Source of the DNA: Phocaeicola massiliensis B84634 = Timone 84634 = DSM 17679 = JCM 13223
Lineage (GTDB): Bacteria > Bacteroidota > Bacteroidia > Bacteroidales > Bacteroidaceae
Length of the DNA stretch: 64,000 nucleotides
Assembly (NCBI RefSeq): GCF_000382445.1
Contig: NZ_KB905472.1
Span: 632,074 to 696,073, forward strand
Reading direction: 5' to 3'
A model generated the notes under the pieces. It worked only from the letters and a program-made list of their open reading frames with translations, had not been told where the DNA came from and did no database searches. A program made the position numbers and the translations under genes. Shown here piece after piece: positions 62,653 to 64,000 of this stretch (positions are counted from its first letter, which is position 1; each line of letters begins with the position of its first letter).

Positions 62653-64000
62653 TTATCTGATAGTAGTTGTTTCACCAATCCATCCGCCGATTGTTACACT
62701 GTCACCTTTCTTCAATCCGAGGAAGAATAAGTCTTCATCTTTCGGAGTATAGCGTGAGTAAGTGCCAATCAACTTGTTTGCTTCTTCTTCTACGCTTGAA
62801 TCTACACTCTTAGCTCTCTGTAATTTGTCAATAACGGCAAAGTATGTACATTTGTTCAATGCATTTTCATCGCTCCAGTTGGGGCTTGATGCATACATAT
62901 TAGCTATCAGGATATAGGGTTTACCGTTGCTTCCATCCAATGAGATAGATTTCAGTGCATATTGTTTAGCTTTGCTCAATTGTTTTTTATTAAACAGGAT
63001 GGCAGCAGTCTTATAGCAATAATCTGCTTTTTTCACAGGGTCTTGTTCCAGTTCGATTGCCTGGTCAAAGTATGTGATACATTTGTCCAAGTCGCCTTTC
63101 TTGAAATACATATATCCGCAACCGATAGCTGTTTCTGAAGTCGGTTCAATAGCATGTGCATGTTCGGATGCAGCAAAGTATGCTTCCTGTTCTGTGCATC
63201 CTAACATTTGCATTACGCTGATTACTTGTTTTAAATAATCCAGATTAGTCTTGTTCTGTTCAACTTTCGGAGCGTAAATAGATTGCAAATTATCGCAAGT
63301 AGCCACACCACTGTTAATGAAAAATGCATCGATGTTGTCTTTGGCAACTTTCAAGAGTTCTTTAGTCTTTGCTTTAGTCTCTTTTTTGAATGCTGCGTCT
63401 GCATAACCGGCAGCAGCGATATAGTCTTGAATGAACTGTTCTTTGTGTGTTTCATCAGCCTTAACCTTACGTCCGGAAACATCGGTAAATTCTTGAAGTA
63501 CAAAGTAATCGGCGTTATCTTTTTCTAATTCAACGGCTTCTTTGAACAAATTATATGCAGTATTCAGGTCAGGACATCCCATTGTGAAATAGTCGTGAGC
63601 TTTCATTCCGATAATAGAACCTTTAGTTACAGGAGTTTTAACGTAGCTGTTCAAAATGTCCAGGTATTTAATACGTTGATCGTGTACTTTCATCAGTTCT
63701 TCAAAATATTGCTTTTGCTTAGCTGCATCTTTTTCATTGGCAATGAACCAACGAAGAATCTTTGCACCGTTTGTGTAAGTACCTGCCTGAGCAATAGGAG
63801 CTTCATTGAATACACTCTTCCACGGGGTATAAGCATCCTTGAAGTTGTTTGTTTTTACGTACTCAGAATAGATACTGATGTTTTGCAGACAGTTAATACT
63901 GTCTTGACCATGACCATACCTTGAACCGTCTGACGCTCCGGTTTGAGCGAAAGAAGCTGTTGCACTTAAAGAAAGAGCGAACAGCGCTGTTACCATCTTC
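62653..64000 (-). CDS. Tetratricopeptide-repeat exported protein (N-terminus at window edge)
   Basis: At least 447 residues. The first ATG in the window is at 63996 and a Lys codon precedes it, so the true start (probably a MKKM-type signal) is just outside. A signal peptide reads VTALFALSLSATASFAQ. TPR-like units are visible (AIGCGYMYFKKGDLDKCITY, ADYCYKTAAILFNKKQLSKA). The role is unknown; its place directly before lptC suggests envelope biogenesis. Confidence 0.8.
   Translation of the reverse strand, partial: KMVTALFALSLSATASFAQTGASDGSRYGHGQDSINCLQNISIYSEYVKTNNFKDAYTPWKSVFNEAPIAQAGTYTNGAKILRWFIANEKDAAKQKQYFEELMKVHDQRIKYLDILNSYVKTPVTKGSIIGMKAHDYFTMGCPDLNTAYNLFKEAVELEKDNADYFVLQEFTDVSGRKVKADETHKEQFIQDYIAAAGYADAAFKKETKAKTKELLKVAKDNIDAFFINSGVATCDNLQSIYAPKVEQNKTNLDYLKQVISVMQMLGCTEQEAYFAASEHAHAIEPTSETAIGCGYMYFKKGDLDKCITYFDQAIELEQDPVKKADYCYKTAAILFNKKQLSKAKQYALKSISLDGSNGKPYILIANMYASSPNWSDENALNKCTYFAVIDKLQRAKSVDSSVEEEANKLIGTYSRYTPKDEDLFFLGLKKGDSVTIGGWIGETTTIR

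Noticed and set aside
1-64000. CRISPR arrays, tRNA and rRNA genes
   Set aside because: No regularly spaced repeats, and no cloverleaf or rRNA-like segments were seen on either strand.

Overview
The window looks like a gut Bacteroides chromosome (order Bacteroidales). Support comes from a SusC/SusD pair, GLPGLI, META-domain and DUF4923 exported proteins, carboxynorspermidine dehydrogenase, and many promoters of the Bacteroides type (-7 box TAnnTTTG). All functional calls rest on reading motifs in the translated sequence; no database search was run.

Positions 1-19,700 are accessory DNA. The left end (1-3,355) is a phase-variable type I restriction specificity locus: parts of two convergent hsdS genes, a 37-bp inverted repeat inside their conserved region, and an adjacent tyrosine recombinase likely to flip them. 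Positions 3,363-7,825 hold a mobilisation and replication module: MobV relaxase with an oriT-like region, primase, DUF3987 ATPase and an excisionase-like HTH protein. Positions 17,770-19,580 hold an integrase and a two-HTH zinc-ribbon protein, ending at the dnaK terminator. Between the two modules sits a three-gene cargo operon (8,124-17,639): a small XRE regulator, a 2,302-residue protein with an apparent LOTUS/OST-HTH domain, a sacsin/HSP90-type ATPase and a divergent C-terminal domain, and a superfamily 1 helicase fused to a PIN nuclease. This is the best candidate for an undescribed, probably anti-phage or anti-plasmid, system.

Positions 19,790-41,251 are mostly core or conserved Bacteroides genes: dnaK, envelope lipoproteins, a CANSDH-bcp-recA operon, an S-type sulfatase, a LytTR two-component pair, a GLPGLI/outer-membrane-barrel operon divergent from an OmpR-type two-component pair, an aldose-1-epimerase-like protein and a DUF4091/GH123-like hydrolase.

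Positions 39,563-47,280 form a small polysaccharide utilisation locus (susC, susD, GH-like hydrolase). A 338-bp segment bounded by a perfect 25-bp inverted repeat carrying the AGTYYYN4GDACT recombinase motif lies upstream of susC. Its clearest promoter points away from susC, so the locus is probably captured in the OFF orientation. Next comes a decayed outer-membrane barrel locus flanked by 30-bp inverted repeats.

Positions 52,055-58,310 are the branched-chain amino acid operon ilvD-ilvB-ilvH-(acyl-ACP thioesterase)-ilvC, preceded by a 24-residue leader peptide rich in Val/Leu/Ile/Thr and mutually exclusive antiterminator and terminator hairpins, a classical ribosome-mediated attenuator. The right end (58,487-64,000) is an envelope-biogenesis run: TPR protein, LptC, CNNM/CBS protein and a PpiD/SurA-type isomerase. 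No rRNA, tRNA or CRISPR array was seen.
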